From: Gautieria morchelliformis
Taxonomy: Eukaryota > Basidiomycota > Agaricomycetes > Gomphales > Gomphaceae
Assembly (NCBI GenBank): GCA_015179125.1
Contig: WHVA01000278.1
Coordinates: 1-64,000 of the forward strand
Length of the DNA stretch: 64,000 bases
Reading direction: 5' to 3'
Under the pieces are notes generated by a model. The model was not told the DNA's origin and ran no database searches. It saw only the letters and a program-made list of their open reading frames with translations. The stretch's first letter is position 1. Each line of letters starts with the position of its first letter. The position numbers and the translations under genes were made by a program. Positions 10,814-22,300 of the stretch are shown piece after piece.

Positions 10814-12088
10814 TGTCAACATTGGTTTTTAGGCATTAATATCGTGTATTAGTGAACACAGCGAATGCCCAAATAACTTGTGCGAATAGGTATGCCGTCT
10901 GGAGAATAGATGAACCAATGAATGTTCACAAGGTAAGAGGGTTGCCCGAACGGGGATCGCCCTATATACAGTCGTAGTGAAATAGCCCATGGCACTTGAC
11001 GATGTAACGTGCAAGGTCTCACGAAAGGGCTGTCTAAGTTTCGACAATCCCTTCGCCGGCGAAGGTGCTCCTTCGGAGCCCTTCGCCAACAGCACAGAAA
11101 ATGGTTCGAAGGCTAAGGTAACGAAGATGAAGTATGAGAACTCACCAGTGATGCCTAAGTCCTCTGCTAGTTGAAGATAGAAGTCTCCAAGAGAAGGCTT
11201 AAGACGATGACCACAGCGAGGTCAAATTTGCACAAGATGAACGACGTATGATAATTGAACTGGGGAATATACATGCGAATGTAAACTACTTATATTGAAT
11301 GCTCGTAAGGTATCAGTGAATAGGAAAGAGGCCATTGTGAGTCAGGGTTGGATAGGGGTGCGCAGTCATGATACAACGTAGATGAAATAAACATACAATA
11401 GAATGAGAGAAGAGGGAGAACATGAAACGACGGAGGGTGAAGGTGGCGAAGACACCTATGTACGAAATCATGTCTTGGGGCCCACATATACCCTGCCCTG
11501 CACGGGTTCTTCATCTACTGGGTTGATCCCACATGACCCATGGGTAGGACGTCCCGTGAACGCACCCTGCTCATATGAACACCAAAAGGGGGTTGGATTG
11601 AGAAGCTGATGGAGTTACTGACGAGCCATTCTGCCAGATGGGGATGTTGATCGTGGTTTGATGGTGTGCCGGTTGGCGAATGATGCGAGCAGCGAATGGC
11701 TGTTCAGCGAAATGTGAGGAAGGGCCAGCGGAGATGACATAGGGCAGGAGTGGTCGAGGTGGAGGGCGAAGACGAGCGAACACGGAAGAGGAGTAGCGAA
11801 AGGGGAAATGGGGATAACAAGGTGCAGGAAATACACAGGTCATGACAATCCAATTTATCCGAACGCCATCGGAAGAGGGTTGTGCAGAGGAGGTGGTAGA
11901 CCCAGCAATGACTGCAGAGTCAGTCCAAAGACGTTGATCGTGCGTTTGACGGTGTGGCTATGGTAATTGGCGCGAACAGCGAGAATTGGTTGCTGAACAT
12001 GGCAATGGCAATCGGAAAGAACACGAAGGTGGAGTGAGAAAATAGGAAAACTGAGCATCTGAGTATGGGAAATAAACGCGTCATGACA
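10814..12088 (+). repeat. R1275-a, LTR-like repeat, 1,275 bp, mismatched flanks
   Basis: A full-length copy of the repeat that starts TGTCAAGATTGG (here TGTCAACATTGG) and ends AAACGCGTCATGACA. The flanks are AGTAG and GTACC, which do not match, although other copies have perfect 5-bp duplications. It lies between the 22-bp remnant of the Copia-2 3' LTR and the Copia-2 polypurine tract. That suggests recombination between two R1275 copies removed most of that LTR. Confidence 0.85.
11058..11087 (+). other. Conserved hairpin in R1275
   Basis: GGCGAAGG then GCTCC, a TTC loop, GGAGC and CCTTCGCC form a 13-bp stem with one bulged T. Just upstream, CCTTCGCCGGCGAAGG is a perfect 16-bp palindrome sharing the 5' arm, so two alternative folds exist. 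The same block recurs in other copies (for example near 12,412, 28,585 and 43,630). Confidence 0.7.
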
Positions 12089-12164
12089 GTACCCCCCTCC
12101 TAGCTTCGGAGTCCAACGACGTAGTGCTCTGGGATGGGGGACGAGTCTGAGGACATAATAGTGC
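12089..12164 (-). other. Copia-2 3' tail with polypurine tract
   Basis: On the minus strand this 76-bp island between two R1275 copies ends GAAGCTAGGAGGGGGGTAC. A purine-rich tract like this normally precedes a retrotransposon 3' LTR and primes plus-strand synthesis. The rest has no preserved frame, because the end of the RNase H domain is gone. Confidence 0.6.
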
Positions 12165-13503
12165 TGTCAAGATTGGTTTTCAGGTGTTAATATCGTGTAT
12201 TAGTGAACACAGCGAATGCCCGAATAACTTGTGCGAATAAGTATGCCGTTCGGCGAATAGGTGAACCAATGAATGTCCACAAGGTAAGAGGGTTTGCCTA
12301 AACGGGGCTCACCCTATCTACAGTCGTAGTGAAATAGCCCGTGGCTCTTGATGATGTAACGTGCAAGGTCTCACGGAAGGGCTGTCTAAGTCTCGACAAT
12401 CCCTTCGCTGGCGAAGGTGCTCCTTTGGAGCCCTTCGCCAACAGCGCAGAAAATAGTTCGAAGGCTAAGGTAGCGAAGAAGAAGTATGAGAACTCACCAG
12501 TGGTGCCTAAGTCTTCTGCTAGTCGAAGATGGAGATCTCCAAGAGAAGGCTTAAGATGATGGCCACAGCGAGGTCAAATTTGCACAATGTGAACGACATA
12601 TGATAATTGAACTGGGGAATATACATGCGAATGCCCACTACTTATATCGAATGCTCGCAAGGTATCAGCGAATAGGAAAGAGGCCGTCACAAGTCAGGGT
12701 TGGATAGGGGTGCGCAGTCATGATACAACATAGATAGAATAAACATACAATAGGATGTGAGAAGAGGGAGAACATGAAACGATGGAGAGTAAAGGTGGCA
12801 AAGGCACTTATGGACAAAACCATGTCTTGGGACCCACATACATGCTACCCTGCACGGACTCTTGGTCTACTGGGTTGATCCCGCACGACCTATGGAGGGG
12901 ATGTCCTGCGAACACACTTTGACCATACGAACGCCCAATGGGGTTGGATTAAGAAGACGATGGGGTTAATGATGAACCATCATGCCGGGTGAATGGTATC
13001 GATCATATTTGATGGTGTGCCTGCTGGCGAATGATGCGAGCAGCGAATAGCCATTCAGTGAAATGTGAGGAAGGGCCAGCGGAGATGACATAGGGCAGGA
13101 GTGGTCGAGGTGGAGGGCGAAGACGAGCAAACAGTGAGGAGGAGTAGCGAAAGGGAAAGTGGGGATACCAAGGTGCAGGAAATACACAGGTCATGACAAT
13201 CCAACTATCAGAACACCATCGGAAGAGGGTCGAGCAGAGGAGGTGGTAGACCCAGTGATGACTGCCAAGTCAGTACAAAGCCGTCGATCATGCGTTTGAT
13301 GGCGTGGCGATGGTAATTGGCACGAATCAGCGAGCATCGGTTGCTGAACATGACAATGGTTTGACGGCGTGGCGATGGTAATTGGCGCGAATCAGCGAGC
13401 ATCGGTTGCCGAACATGACAATGGCGATCAGAACGAACACGGAAATGGGGTGAGAAATGGCAGGACAGAGCACCTGAGTATGAGGGATAAACGCGTCATG
13501 ACA
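12165..13503 (+). repeat. R1275-b, 1,339 bp, with an internal 64-bp duplication
   Basis: Full-length R1275 copy. It is 64 bp longer than the standard because the block around GGCGTGGCGATGGTAATTGG, CAGCGAGCATCGGTTG and ACATGACAATGG occurs twice in tandem near 13,300-13,425. The flanks AGTGC and GATGG do not match. The copy sits inside the Copia-2 RNase H region and the domain's C-terminal part is missing, so a deletion between two copies is likely. Confidence 0.8.
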
Positions 13504-13634
13504 GATGGCTCCACCGTCTATGGTGAATACGTACCCCGAGATAGAGTGGCGGTGTTCCTGGGACGCCCAGTCCGCGTCCGAAAAGGCCTCCAGGCCGCTC
13601 TGTGAACCACCGATGACGAGGCACATGTCCCTTG
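13504..13634 (-). pseudogene. Copia-2 RNase H piece
   Basis: The minus-strand frame RDMCLVIGGSQSGLEAFSDA followed by DWASQEHRHSISGYVFTIDG is the N-terminal part of the Copia RNase H domain, with the conserved SDADWA. It joins the Copia-2 RT part at 19,393 (VKRVFRYLKGTR) across the Copia-1 insertion, using the duplicated CCTTG. It ends at the R1275-b border. Confidence 0.85.
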
Positions 13635-14131
13635 TGTTGGGTGCATTGATGCTCCTGCACCAAAATCAAGCATAATATATCCAATTTGTTGTGTGGTTTC
13701 TCAATTTCTTCTCATCTTGTTCTTGTATTATGCATCCATTTCTTTGGTTATTTTCGAAATTTTCCACTCACTTCCTGTCTCTCTATTTCATTTTGTTATT
13801 CCTACTTTCACAAGCGGCTGCACCCAGCGGAGTCTGAAATGACTTCGACGCGCGAGCTCTTGGGCGCTAAAGGGCCGGGTAGTAGTACATGCGCAGTGAA
13901 ACAGTTTCCCCCTCTCTCAGTGACAACTAAATTCACTGAGAGAGGCAAGTAAATTAGTCTAGCATTCTTTCGATTTATTGACCTAGAAATCCTCTGTAGT
14001 GAATTAATTTCTAGGTAGTGTATAATATATTTACAGTGACAACTAAATTCACTGAGAGAGTGAATTAATTTCTAGTCTATTCTTTTGAGCAAGAAGTCCA
14101 TTCCTACTGCCTATAATTCCTGTCCTCTACA
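13635..14131 (+). repeat. Copia-1 5' LTR
   Basis: Begins TGTTGGGTGCATTG and ends CCTGTCCTCTACA. It includes a strong hairpin (CCTCTCTCAGTGA / TCACTGAGAGAGG at 13,911-13,945) and a CTAGAAAT...ATTTCTAG inverted pair further on. The PBS follows with no spacer. Confidence 0.92.
13911..13945 (+). promoter_or_regulatory. Hairpin in Copia-1 LTR
   Basis: Perfect 13-bp arms with a 9-nt loop, built around CTCAGTGA...TCACTGAG. The Copia-2 LTR carries two hairpins with the same core (23,153-23,179 and 23,259-23,291). Its role is unknown; it lies in the 3' half of the LTR. Confidence 0.7.
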
Positions 14132-14145
14132 GGGTTATGGGCCCC
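14132..14145 (+). other. Copia-1 primer-binding site overlapping the start codon
   Basis: GGGTTATGGGCCCC directly follows the LTR. It is complementary to the anticodon stem-loop of initiator tRNA-Met (loop with CAU), the primer type known for Drosophila copia (half-tRNA priming). The ATG inside it (14,137) is also the first codon of the polyprotein (MGPGD). Confidence 0.8.
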
Positions 14146-17100
14146 GGAGACACTTCTGAGAAGCTATTGGGTGTTGAGAAGCTTGCTACTGATGGAAGTA
14201 ATTGGCCATTGTGGCGAGCCACTCTCATCAGCTATTTCGAGTCCAAAAATCTACTCAAGCATGTAGAAGGGAGAGTCACTCGACCTCCTGATCCTCCAGT
14301 TATGCCCCCAGGCCATATTCTTACAGAAGCTGAGGAAACTCAGATGGATAAGGCTGAGGAGAAGCTGAAGAGATACCTTGCTAGAGAAGGTCAAGCCAAG
14401 ACTCAAATCATCGTCTCAGTGTCAGAGTCATTAGCCCTGATGCTACAGAAGCAAAAGACAGCAAAAGAGACTTGGGATGCATTGGTCAATGAAATGACCA
14501 AAAAGCCCAAGATGGTCCTCACCAGCCTGCAGAGACAACTCCGCAGTATGAGATGTCCTGAGGATGGAGACTTGAGAGATCATTTGGACAAGGCCCAAGA
14601 CCTATATGCTCGTCTTAATGAGATGGGAGCCAGAGTTTCCGAAGAAGAATTTATGGACATCATCCTTGCGTCACTTCCACCATCCTATGAGGCAGTCATG
14701 AACGCCCTTACCACTTCGCTTGAAGAATGCGGGATGCCATTGGTCCCTGATAATATTATTAGGGTACTAAAGGCTCAGTATGACAGGAAGAAAACACTCC
14801 CGCAAGAAGAGCAGGTGTTTATTGGTTCATCTACTAAGAAGGACCAGAAGGGGCAGAAGGCGCATATATGCACCAACTGCAAAAAGCCTGGACATTCCAT
14901 TGAAAATTGCTGGGCTAAAGGAGGTGGTAAAGAAGGTCAAGGACCACGTCAGAAGAAAAAAGCCAAAGCCAAGAAGAAGAAGAAGGGTAAAGCAAACGTG
15001 AATGTTGCCGAAGAAGAGTCCTCTTCTGAGGAAAGTGGTGATGGGCATCTTGCCTTCACCAATTTTGACGAGTGCTCTAATTTCAATTTGAGCACATCCT
15101 CAGGAGTTATAGTTATACTCGACACCGGAACGACATCGCATATGACTCCTCACAAAAATTTATTGAGGAACTACTGTCAATTCTCACAGCCGAGGACTAT
15201 CCGAGCAGCCAACAAAGGCACTTTTGATGCCTTCGGTTCAGGACTGCTTGTATTATCCAACAAGGTTGGAGATAAAACAGTAGAAGTCACGTTGCAAGAT
15301 ACATATTATGCTCCAAAAATTGCTGCTACCCTCGTCTCGATCGGTCGGTGCGATGATGCTGGCTACGACATTCGACTCGGTGGCCAGAAATGCACAATAT
15401 CTAACGCTACTGGAAAGGTATTGATGCAAGCACCGAAGGTCAACGGTTTATATCGACTAGACCTCCAGTCACCAAGTGCTCAAGCCCATATGTGTTTGTC
15501 TGCCATGGAAATTCATCAAAAAATGGGACATATCTCACAGAAGTCCCTACAACATCTATTAAATCATGGCATGATATTGGGCATTTAACTGAGCTCCACA
15601 GGCGATAGAATTGTCTGCGATGCGTGTATTCAGGCTAAGATTGCATGCAAACCTCTTCCTCGAGAACCCAGAGACCGAACATCAAAATTCGGTGACAGAA
15701 TTTATTCTGATGTCTGGGGACCTGCAAGACACCTCACAATCGATAAGAAGTCATATTATGTCTCCTTTATCGATTATTACTCAAGAGAATCGGTGATCTA
15801 TCTCATGGCGAACAAATCAGAAGCATTCTCAAAGTACAAGCTTTATGAGGCTTTAATGCTTCGACAGAGAAATGTACACATCAAGGCACTTGTTTCTGAT
15901 CGAGGGGGCGAGTATACGAGCTCTGAATTCGAACAGCATCTAGCCAAACAAGGCACGAAGCATCAGTTGACAGTACACGACACACCAGAGTCTAATGGTG
16001 TTGCCGAACGTCTGAACCGAACTCTCACTGAGAGAACTCGTGCCATGCTGTTAGAATCAAGCCTTCCTAAGATATTATGGGGCTATGCGATACAGCATGC
16101 CAATTATCTTAGGAATAGGACGCATACAAGAGCTCTACCGGATAAAACGCCCTACGAGATGATTCACCATGAAAAACCGAATCTCAAAGACATTCACGCG
16201 TGGGGAATTGAAGTCTATGTTAAGGTCACTCAGGGAGATAAATTGGAAGCTCGTGCCAAGAGAGCTCGGTGGATAGGAATTTCTGCGCAGAGCCATGGTC
16301 ATTATATTTATTGGCCTGACTCGCACAAAGTTTCTGTCAAGCGGAATGTTGTGTTTGATTCAGAGATGAAGAAGGGAAAGGTCCCAATCATTTCTATTGA
16401 GGAATCCAAGCTACCTACGTCTAGAGAGGAGAAGAAGGCCATTCCGGCATCAGCGCCTGTGCCCGGTCGCTTAGTCAGCGAAGAGGCAAAGATCGAAGAA
16501 ATTGATGAAAATGCACCAGAGGAATATCTTGAAAAGCTGCAACCTATTCAGGGAGTTGATGACAGACCTAGAGAAGCTGAACCGATAAGGAGAAGCGAAA
16601 GGATCCGTCAACAACAAGTGCAGCCGGCCCCATCAGGTCCCGTAACAAGATCTCAAACCCAGAGACAAGCTGGCGCACATATGACTACGCTAGCTTACGA
16701 GGACGTTGAGGACCATAAAGAAGTTTTATTCGACCAAGAATTATCCTCCGAGATTGATGGCATCAGTAGCTATGAGTGTGCCATCAGTGCGTTTCTAACC
16801 GACGGTCAAAACAATAACAAGGCGCCGGATTTGAGTCAAATTGAACCTAGCAATGCAGACGAAGCTCTGAATAATCCTATATGGAAGAAATCAATGGACA
16901 AAGAGTATGAGGCCCTAATCGACAAGGGAGTGTGGGAACGAGCCAAACCACCTCCTGGAGCCAATATTGTCGGTAATAAATGGGTCTACCTTTGGAAGCG
17001 TAATCCAGAAGGGAAACCAATAATGCCTAAATCGAGAATGGTCGCCCAAGGCTTCACACAGAAGTTTGGAGTCGACTATGATGAGACATACTCACCTGTT

Positions 17101-18379
17101 GCTCGGTTATCCTCCCTACGGATCATATGCGCCATTGCTGCTAGGAATGACTGGCCTATCCATCAAATGGACGTGGACTATGCATACCTCAATGCTACAC
17201 TACCTGAACCTATTTACATGAAGCAGCCATATGGATATGAGTCTAGAGACAAAGACGAAGTGTTACTTTTGAAGAAAGCACTCTATGGCCTCAAACAATC
17301 TGGAAGGGAATGGTACAAACGTCTAAGTGGTGAATTCCACAATTAGGATTCACTACGTCAGCCACAGATGGGGCTGTATTTTATAGACGTGGCGGAAAGG
17401 GGCATGTGATCATTGCAACAGCTGTGGATGATCTCACCATCACAGCTGAGAATCAGTCAGTCCTGGACGAAGTCAAACGAGATCTTGCTCAGGTCTTCAG
17501 TATGAAAGATCTAGGCGAGATTCATTGGCTATTGAATCTCAAAATCGAAAGAGACTGGCAGAAGAAAACTATTGCAATTTCACAACCTGCATACATCGAG
17601 AAGATCATCAAGAAATTCAATCTCGAAGATGCAAAGACTTATGCTACGCCCTTGATCCAGCCGTAAAATTATCTAAAGACCAATGTCCTTCTACAGAGAG
17701 AGGCAAGAAAGCCATGTCGAAGTTTCCATACAGGCAAGCCATAGGATCACTGATGTGGGCAGCCGTAGCCACTCGACCTGACATTGCATTTGCGGTGTCA
17801 TTGCTTTCGCAATTCCTCGAAAATCCAGGTGGCACACATTGGAATGCAGTCAAACGTGTCTTCAAATATTTGAAAGGCACGAAGCATTACAAGCTCACAC
17901 TTGGAAGAAATCGAGATGGCTTGATGGGGTATTCAGATGCGGATTGGGGTTCACAGAGTCATAGGCGTTCGTATTCGGCATACTTATTTCAGATTGATGG
18001 AGGCACTGTTTCATGGAGTTGCCAGAAACAGTCGATTGTAGCCCTCTCATCAACTGAAGCCGAATTCGTCGCCCTGACCCATGCGGGCAAAGAGGCTCTT
18101 TGGATGCGCCATTTTATTTCTGAAATATTCCAACCACTGAACAGACCCATCAAAATTTATTCAGACAATCAATCAGCCATTGCCATCACATATGGCACTC
18201 AACAACACACGAGAACCAAACATTTCGACATCAGATTATATTTCCTCCGAGATATAATCAAAAATCAACAAGCCAAGCTCGTTTATTTGCCAACCGAACA
18301 AATGTTGGCAGATATCCTCACCAAAGGACTTCCTAGTCCTAGAGTGAAGATCCTCAATGAGCAAATCGGAATATATTAA
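14137..18379 (+). pseudogene. Copia-1 gag-pol polyprotein with one stop and two frameshifts
   Basis: A single Copia polyprotein frame in the order gag, protease, integrase, RT and RNase H. Gag (from 14,137) has a Lys-rich tail and the zinc knuckle CTNCKKPGHSIENC near 14,866. Protease shows LDTGTTSHM near 15,118. Integrase has the HH-CC region (HQKMGH, then CDACIQAK) and the D,D,E residues in IYSDVWGP, SDRGGEYTSS and PESNGVAERL. RT shows KWVYLWKRNP, QMDVDYAYLN and AVDDLTIT. RNase H shows YSDADWGSQS and STEAEFVAL. Three lesions are visible: TAA at 15,586-15,588 between HNHGMILGI-like sequence and LSSTGDRIV, a 1-nt loss near 17,341 (TAG at 17,344) and another 1-nt loss near 17,650. All other motifs are intact, so the copy is young but unable to make full Pol alone. 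Confidence 0.92.
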
Positions 18380-18392
18380 GCTTGAGGGGGCG

Positions 18393-18854
18393 TGTTGGGT
18401 GCATTGATGCTCCTGCACCAAAATCAAGCATAATATATCCAATTTGTTGTGTGGTTTCTCAATTTCTTCTCATCTTGTTCTTGTATTATGCATCCATTTC
18501 TTTGGTTATTTTCGAAATTTTCCACTCACTTCCTGTCTCTCTATTTCATTTTGTTATTCCTACTTTCACAAGCGGCTGCACCCAGCGGAGTCTGAAATGA
18601 CTTCGACGCGCGAGCTCTTGGGCGCTAAAGGGCCGGGTAGTAGTACATGCGCAGTGAAACAGTTTCCCCCTCTCTCAGTGACAACTAAATTCACTGAGAG
18701 AGGCAAGTAAATTAGTCTAGCATTCTTTCGATTTATTGACCTAGAAATCCTCTGTAGTGAATTAATTTCTAGGTAGTGTATAATATATTTACAGTGACAA
18801 CTAAATTCACTGAGAGAGTGAATTAATTTCTAGTCTATTCTTTTGAGCAAGAAG
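18393..18854 (+). repeat. Copia-1 3' LTR, main part (rest at 19,358-19,392)
   Basis: Identical by eye to 13,635-14,096 of the 5' LTR. The last 35 bp (TCCATTCC to CTCTACA) lie beyond the antisense solo LTR at 19,358-19,392. The parts sum to 497 bp, the same as the 5' LTR. Confidence 0.92.
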
Positions 18855-19352
18855 TGTAGAGGACAGGAATTATAGGCAGTAGGTATGGACTTGTTATTCA
18901 AAAGAATAGACTAGAAATCAATTCACTCTCTCAGTGAATTTAGTGGTCACTCTAAATATATTATACACTACCTAGAAATCAATTCACTACAGAGGATTTC
19001 TAGGTCAATAAATGCAAAGACTACTAGACTAATTTACTTGCCTCTCTCAGTGAATTTAGTGGTCACTGAGAGAGGGGGAAATGTGTTCCACTGCGCATGT
19101 ACTACTACCCGGCCCTTTAGCGCCCAAGAGCTCGCGCGTCGAAGTCATTTCAGACTCCGCTGGGTGCAGCCGCTTGTGAAAGTAGGAATAACAAGATGAA
19201 ATAGAGAGATAAGGAATGAGTGGAAAATTTCGAAAATAACCAGAGAAATGGATGCATAATACAAGAACAATGTGAGAAGAAATTGGAAGGCCACACAACA
19301 AATTGGATATATTATGCTTGATTTTGGTGCAGGAGCATAAATGCACCCAACA
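18855..19352 (-). mobile_element. Antisense solo LTR of the Copia-1 family, TSD AGAAG
   Basis: A 498-bp reverse-orientation copy of the Copia-1 LTR inserted into that element's own 3' LTR. AGAAG flanks it at 18,850-18,854 and 19,353-19,357. It differs from the host LTR at several places (for example, GTGGTCACT against GTGACAACT in the hairpin region), so it came from another family member and then lost its internal part. Confidence 0.92.
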
Positions 19353-19392
19353 AGAAGTCCATTCCTACTGCCTATAATTCCTGTCCTCTACA

Positions 19393-22300
19393 CCTTGTGC
19401 CCTTCAGGTAGCGGAAGACGCGCTTCACTGCTTCCCAGTGCGGTCTTCCCAGGTTCTGCATGAATTGCGCCAGAAATGACATGGCGAATGAGATGTCCAG
19501 GTGCATGCCTAATGCCATGTACATGAGTGACCCGATGGCCTCTCTGTACGGCACGTTACGCATGTCGTCATACTGGTGCGGGGTGGAGGGGGATTGGGTC
19601 GAGGATAGTCTGTGGTGGGGATCGAGTGGGGTGCCGAGTTGGTTCGCGTCCTGCAGATTGAACCTCTCCAGTATTTTCTGCACGTACGCACGCTGAGAGA
19701 ACGAGATAGTATGTAGCATGTGGTCCCGTTTGACCTCTATCCCCAGCAACCAGTGTAGGTCGCCCATGTCTTTTATCTTCAGGACGGTCCGCAGCTCATC
19801 CTTGAACTGCCGGATCGCGTCCCTCGAATTCCCCACCATGGTCAAGTCGTCGACGTCCACTGCGACGATGAGGACATCCTGTCTGGCGTACCTGTGGAAA
19901 ACGGCGTGCTCTACCTCGCAACGTGCGAATCCGAATCGGTACATGATGCCACTCAGCATCTCGTACCATTCCCTCCCGGACTGCTTAAGTCCGTATATCG
20001 CTTGGTTAAGGCAGCACACATGGTGTTCCCTGCCAGGAGTCTCATATCCCTTCGGCTGTCTCATGTAAACCATCTCTGTGATCGGTGCATTCAGGTATGC
20101 GCCGTCTATGTCGGTCTGTTCGAGTTCCCAGTCATTTCGGACTGCGATAGCAGCGATTATGCGTATAGCGGAGAGTTTGGCAGTGGGGGAGAAGGTCTCT
20201 GTGTAGTCTATACCTTCTGCTTGTGTAAACCCTTGCGCAACGAGCCGGGTTTTGTAGTTTACCACCTTGCTGTCCACATCGTGTTTGTAGTGGAACACGA
20301 GTCTGCCCCCGATGATATTTACGCCGTCCGGGGGTTCCACGAGGTCCCACGTCTTCAACCTCATGTCTGGTCCAGCTCCCGTCTGATGGACGCATCCCAG
20401 TGTGGCCAGTCGTCGCGGGATCGTGCTTCGTTGAGGCTCGTGGGGTCAAGTCCCACGTCATTCGCCGCTGCCGCCATCGAGTATTTGAATGGGCGGCTCA
20501 AGGTGCGATCTGACCCCCCCTCGTCCTCCTGGCCCTCCTCTAGCTCAATGAGGGTGACTAATGCAGACGCGTTCGAGGGTATGGGTAACCCTCACGGGTA
20601 CATTCGCGCATCCTGTGCTGCTGCCGGTGCTGTCCGCGATGCCTCGCACATATGCCGACGGTTTCCGTGCGCATTGCCCTCTGCCTTGTGGTGGGTCCGC
20701 TGGGGGATCGGGGGTCTCGAGTCCCTGTAGTGGGTCGATTTTTCCCTGGTCCGCGTGCTGTGGCTGTGGCTGCTGTGGGTCCTGTGGGGCTCCGTCGATG
20801 TCCTGGCTGCTGGTGGAAGACTCCCCCTCAGCCGGCGCATTGGCGGGCATGACTAGGACAGGGGTATCGAATGTGACATTATGTTCGATGGTGACGCAGC
20901 GTTTCCCGGGCCAGTAAACCCTGTGCCCTTTACTTTCATCGCTATACCCCACCCGCCTTCCCTCCTCGGCTTTAGCCTCTAACTTGCCGCTGTCCTGTTT
21001 CAAGACAAAAACCCGCGTGCCCCACTCAGGTAAGTCCCTTAAATCTGGTTTGGTGCCGTGAACCAGCTCATAGGGGGTTTTGCTGTCGAGCACACGTGTC
21101 GACGAGCAGTTTTTTAGCCACACTGCATGCTGGACTGACTCGGTCCAGAGGTATTTCGGCAGGCCTACTGTGAGATTCATGGCCCGGGCATGCTCCAGTA
21201 GTGTCCTGTTCAGCCGCTCTGACACTCGGTTCTCCTCCGGCGTGTTGTGCATGGTAAGGCTCCTAACTGTCCCCTTTGTTTTCAGGTGACTTGTAAACTC
21301 CTGGGAGAGATACTCTCCCCCACGGTCAGTCTGTAACTTCTTTATCTTCGCACCGTGCTGAGTCTCCACCCAGGCCTCGTATTGCTTATAGCAGGCGAAC
21401 ACCTCGCTCTTGTGCGCTATCGGCACCAGGTAAGTCCACCTGTTGTGGTCGTCTGTGAAGCTGACAAAGTACTCCTTCCCATCGTAGCTGTGCGGGTTCG
21501 CAGGTCCCCACACGTCCGAGTGCACCTTCTCACCAAAGGTGCTGGATCGTGGTCCCTCCCGCTTCTGCGGGATGGGCTTGCGTGTCGGCTTGGCCTGCAC
21601 ACATGCCGTGCACAGGCTTGGTTGGCTGGACATGTCAATGTCCAGTCCCGTGACCGTCCCATCCTGGACGAGTTTCCAGGCGACTTGCGGCGAGATATGA
21701 CCCATGCGGCGGTGTAGTTCATCCAATGTGAGTCTTTTTTGCGCTACCTCAGCCGCCGCCGCTGTCGAACCGTGCTCCACCTTGTAGAGGCCGTTCAAGA
21801 GCGGGACCTGCCTGAGCAGCGTCCCCTTCATGTCCCGAATCAGGCATTTTCGGTCCTTCAACAGGACCGAGTATCCCGCTGCGTCGCAGCATGCCAAGGA
21901 TACCAGGGTGAACGCTAAGTCCGGGAAATACAGTACATCTTTTAGTATGACGTGCGTTGTCGTTTTCCCGTTAGGGATCCCGACCTTCATGTTGCCCATC
22001 CCTATGGCCTTGAAGACTGTCTTGTCCGCCACGTTGATCGTGCGCGGTATGATATCTCTGAAGGTGAGGAACCGATGCCTGTTCGGTGACATGTGCCCTG
22101 ACGCTCCTGAATCATAGACGTCGACCTCCTGTCCCGTCAATGGGCTCGTTCCTAGCGCGAGCGTGGGTCTGGCGAACGTCGTGGTGAACGCGAATCCCTC
22201 CCTCTCCGCTGCCGTGTTCGCTGAGTCCCCCCCTTCTTGTCATCATCCTTCTTTGCTTTCTTCTTGGCTTTGGAGCGGCACTCAGCCTTAACGTGCCCTT

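Larger units (their letters stand above)
13635..19392 (+). mobile_element. Copia-1, complete 5.8-kb element, TSD CCTTG
   Basis: A full-length Ty1/Copia element with CCTTG at 13,630-13,634 and 19,393-19,397. The LTRs are 497 bp (13,635-14,131, and 18,393-18,854 plus 19,358-19,392). The 3' LTR is split by an antisense solo LTR. PBS, polyprotein and polypurine tract (CTTGAGGGGG near 18,380) are all present. The two LTRs look identical by eye, which indicates a recent insertion. Confidence 0.93.

Noticed and set aside
13686-13952. 88-codon ORFs repeated at 13,686 and 18,444
   Set aside because: They lie wholly in the two Copia-1 LTRs and are repeated only because the LTRs are.
19894-20730. 278-codon plus-strand ORF
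   Set aside because: It is antisense to the Copia-2 RT/integrase region, which has clear RT and integrase motifs on the minus strand. The plus frame has no family pattern.
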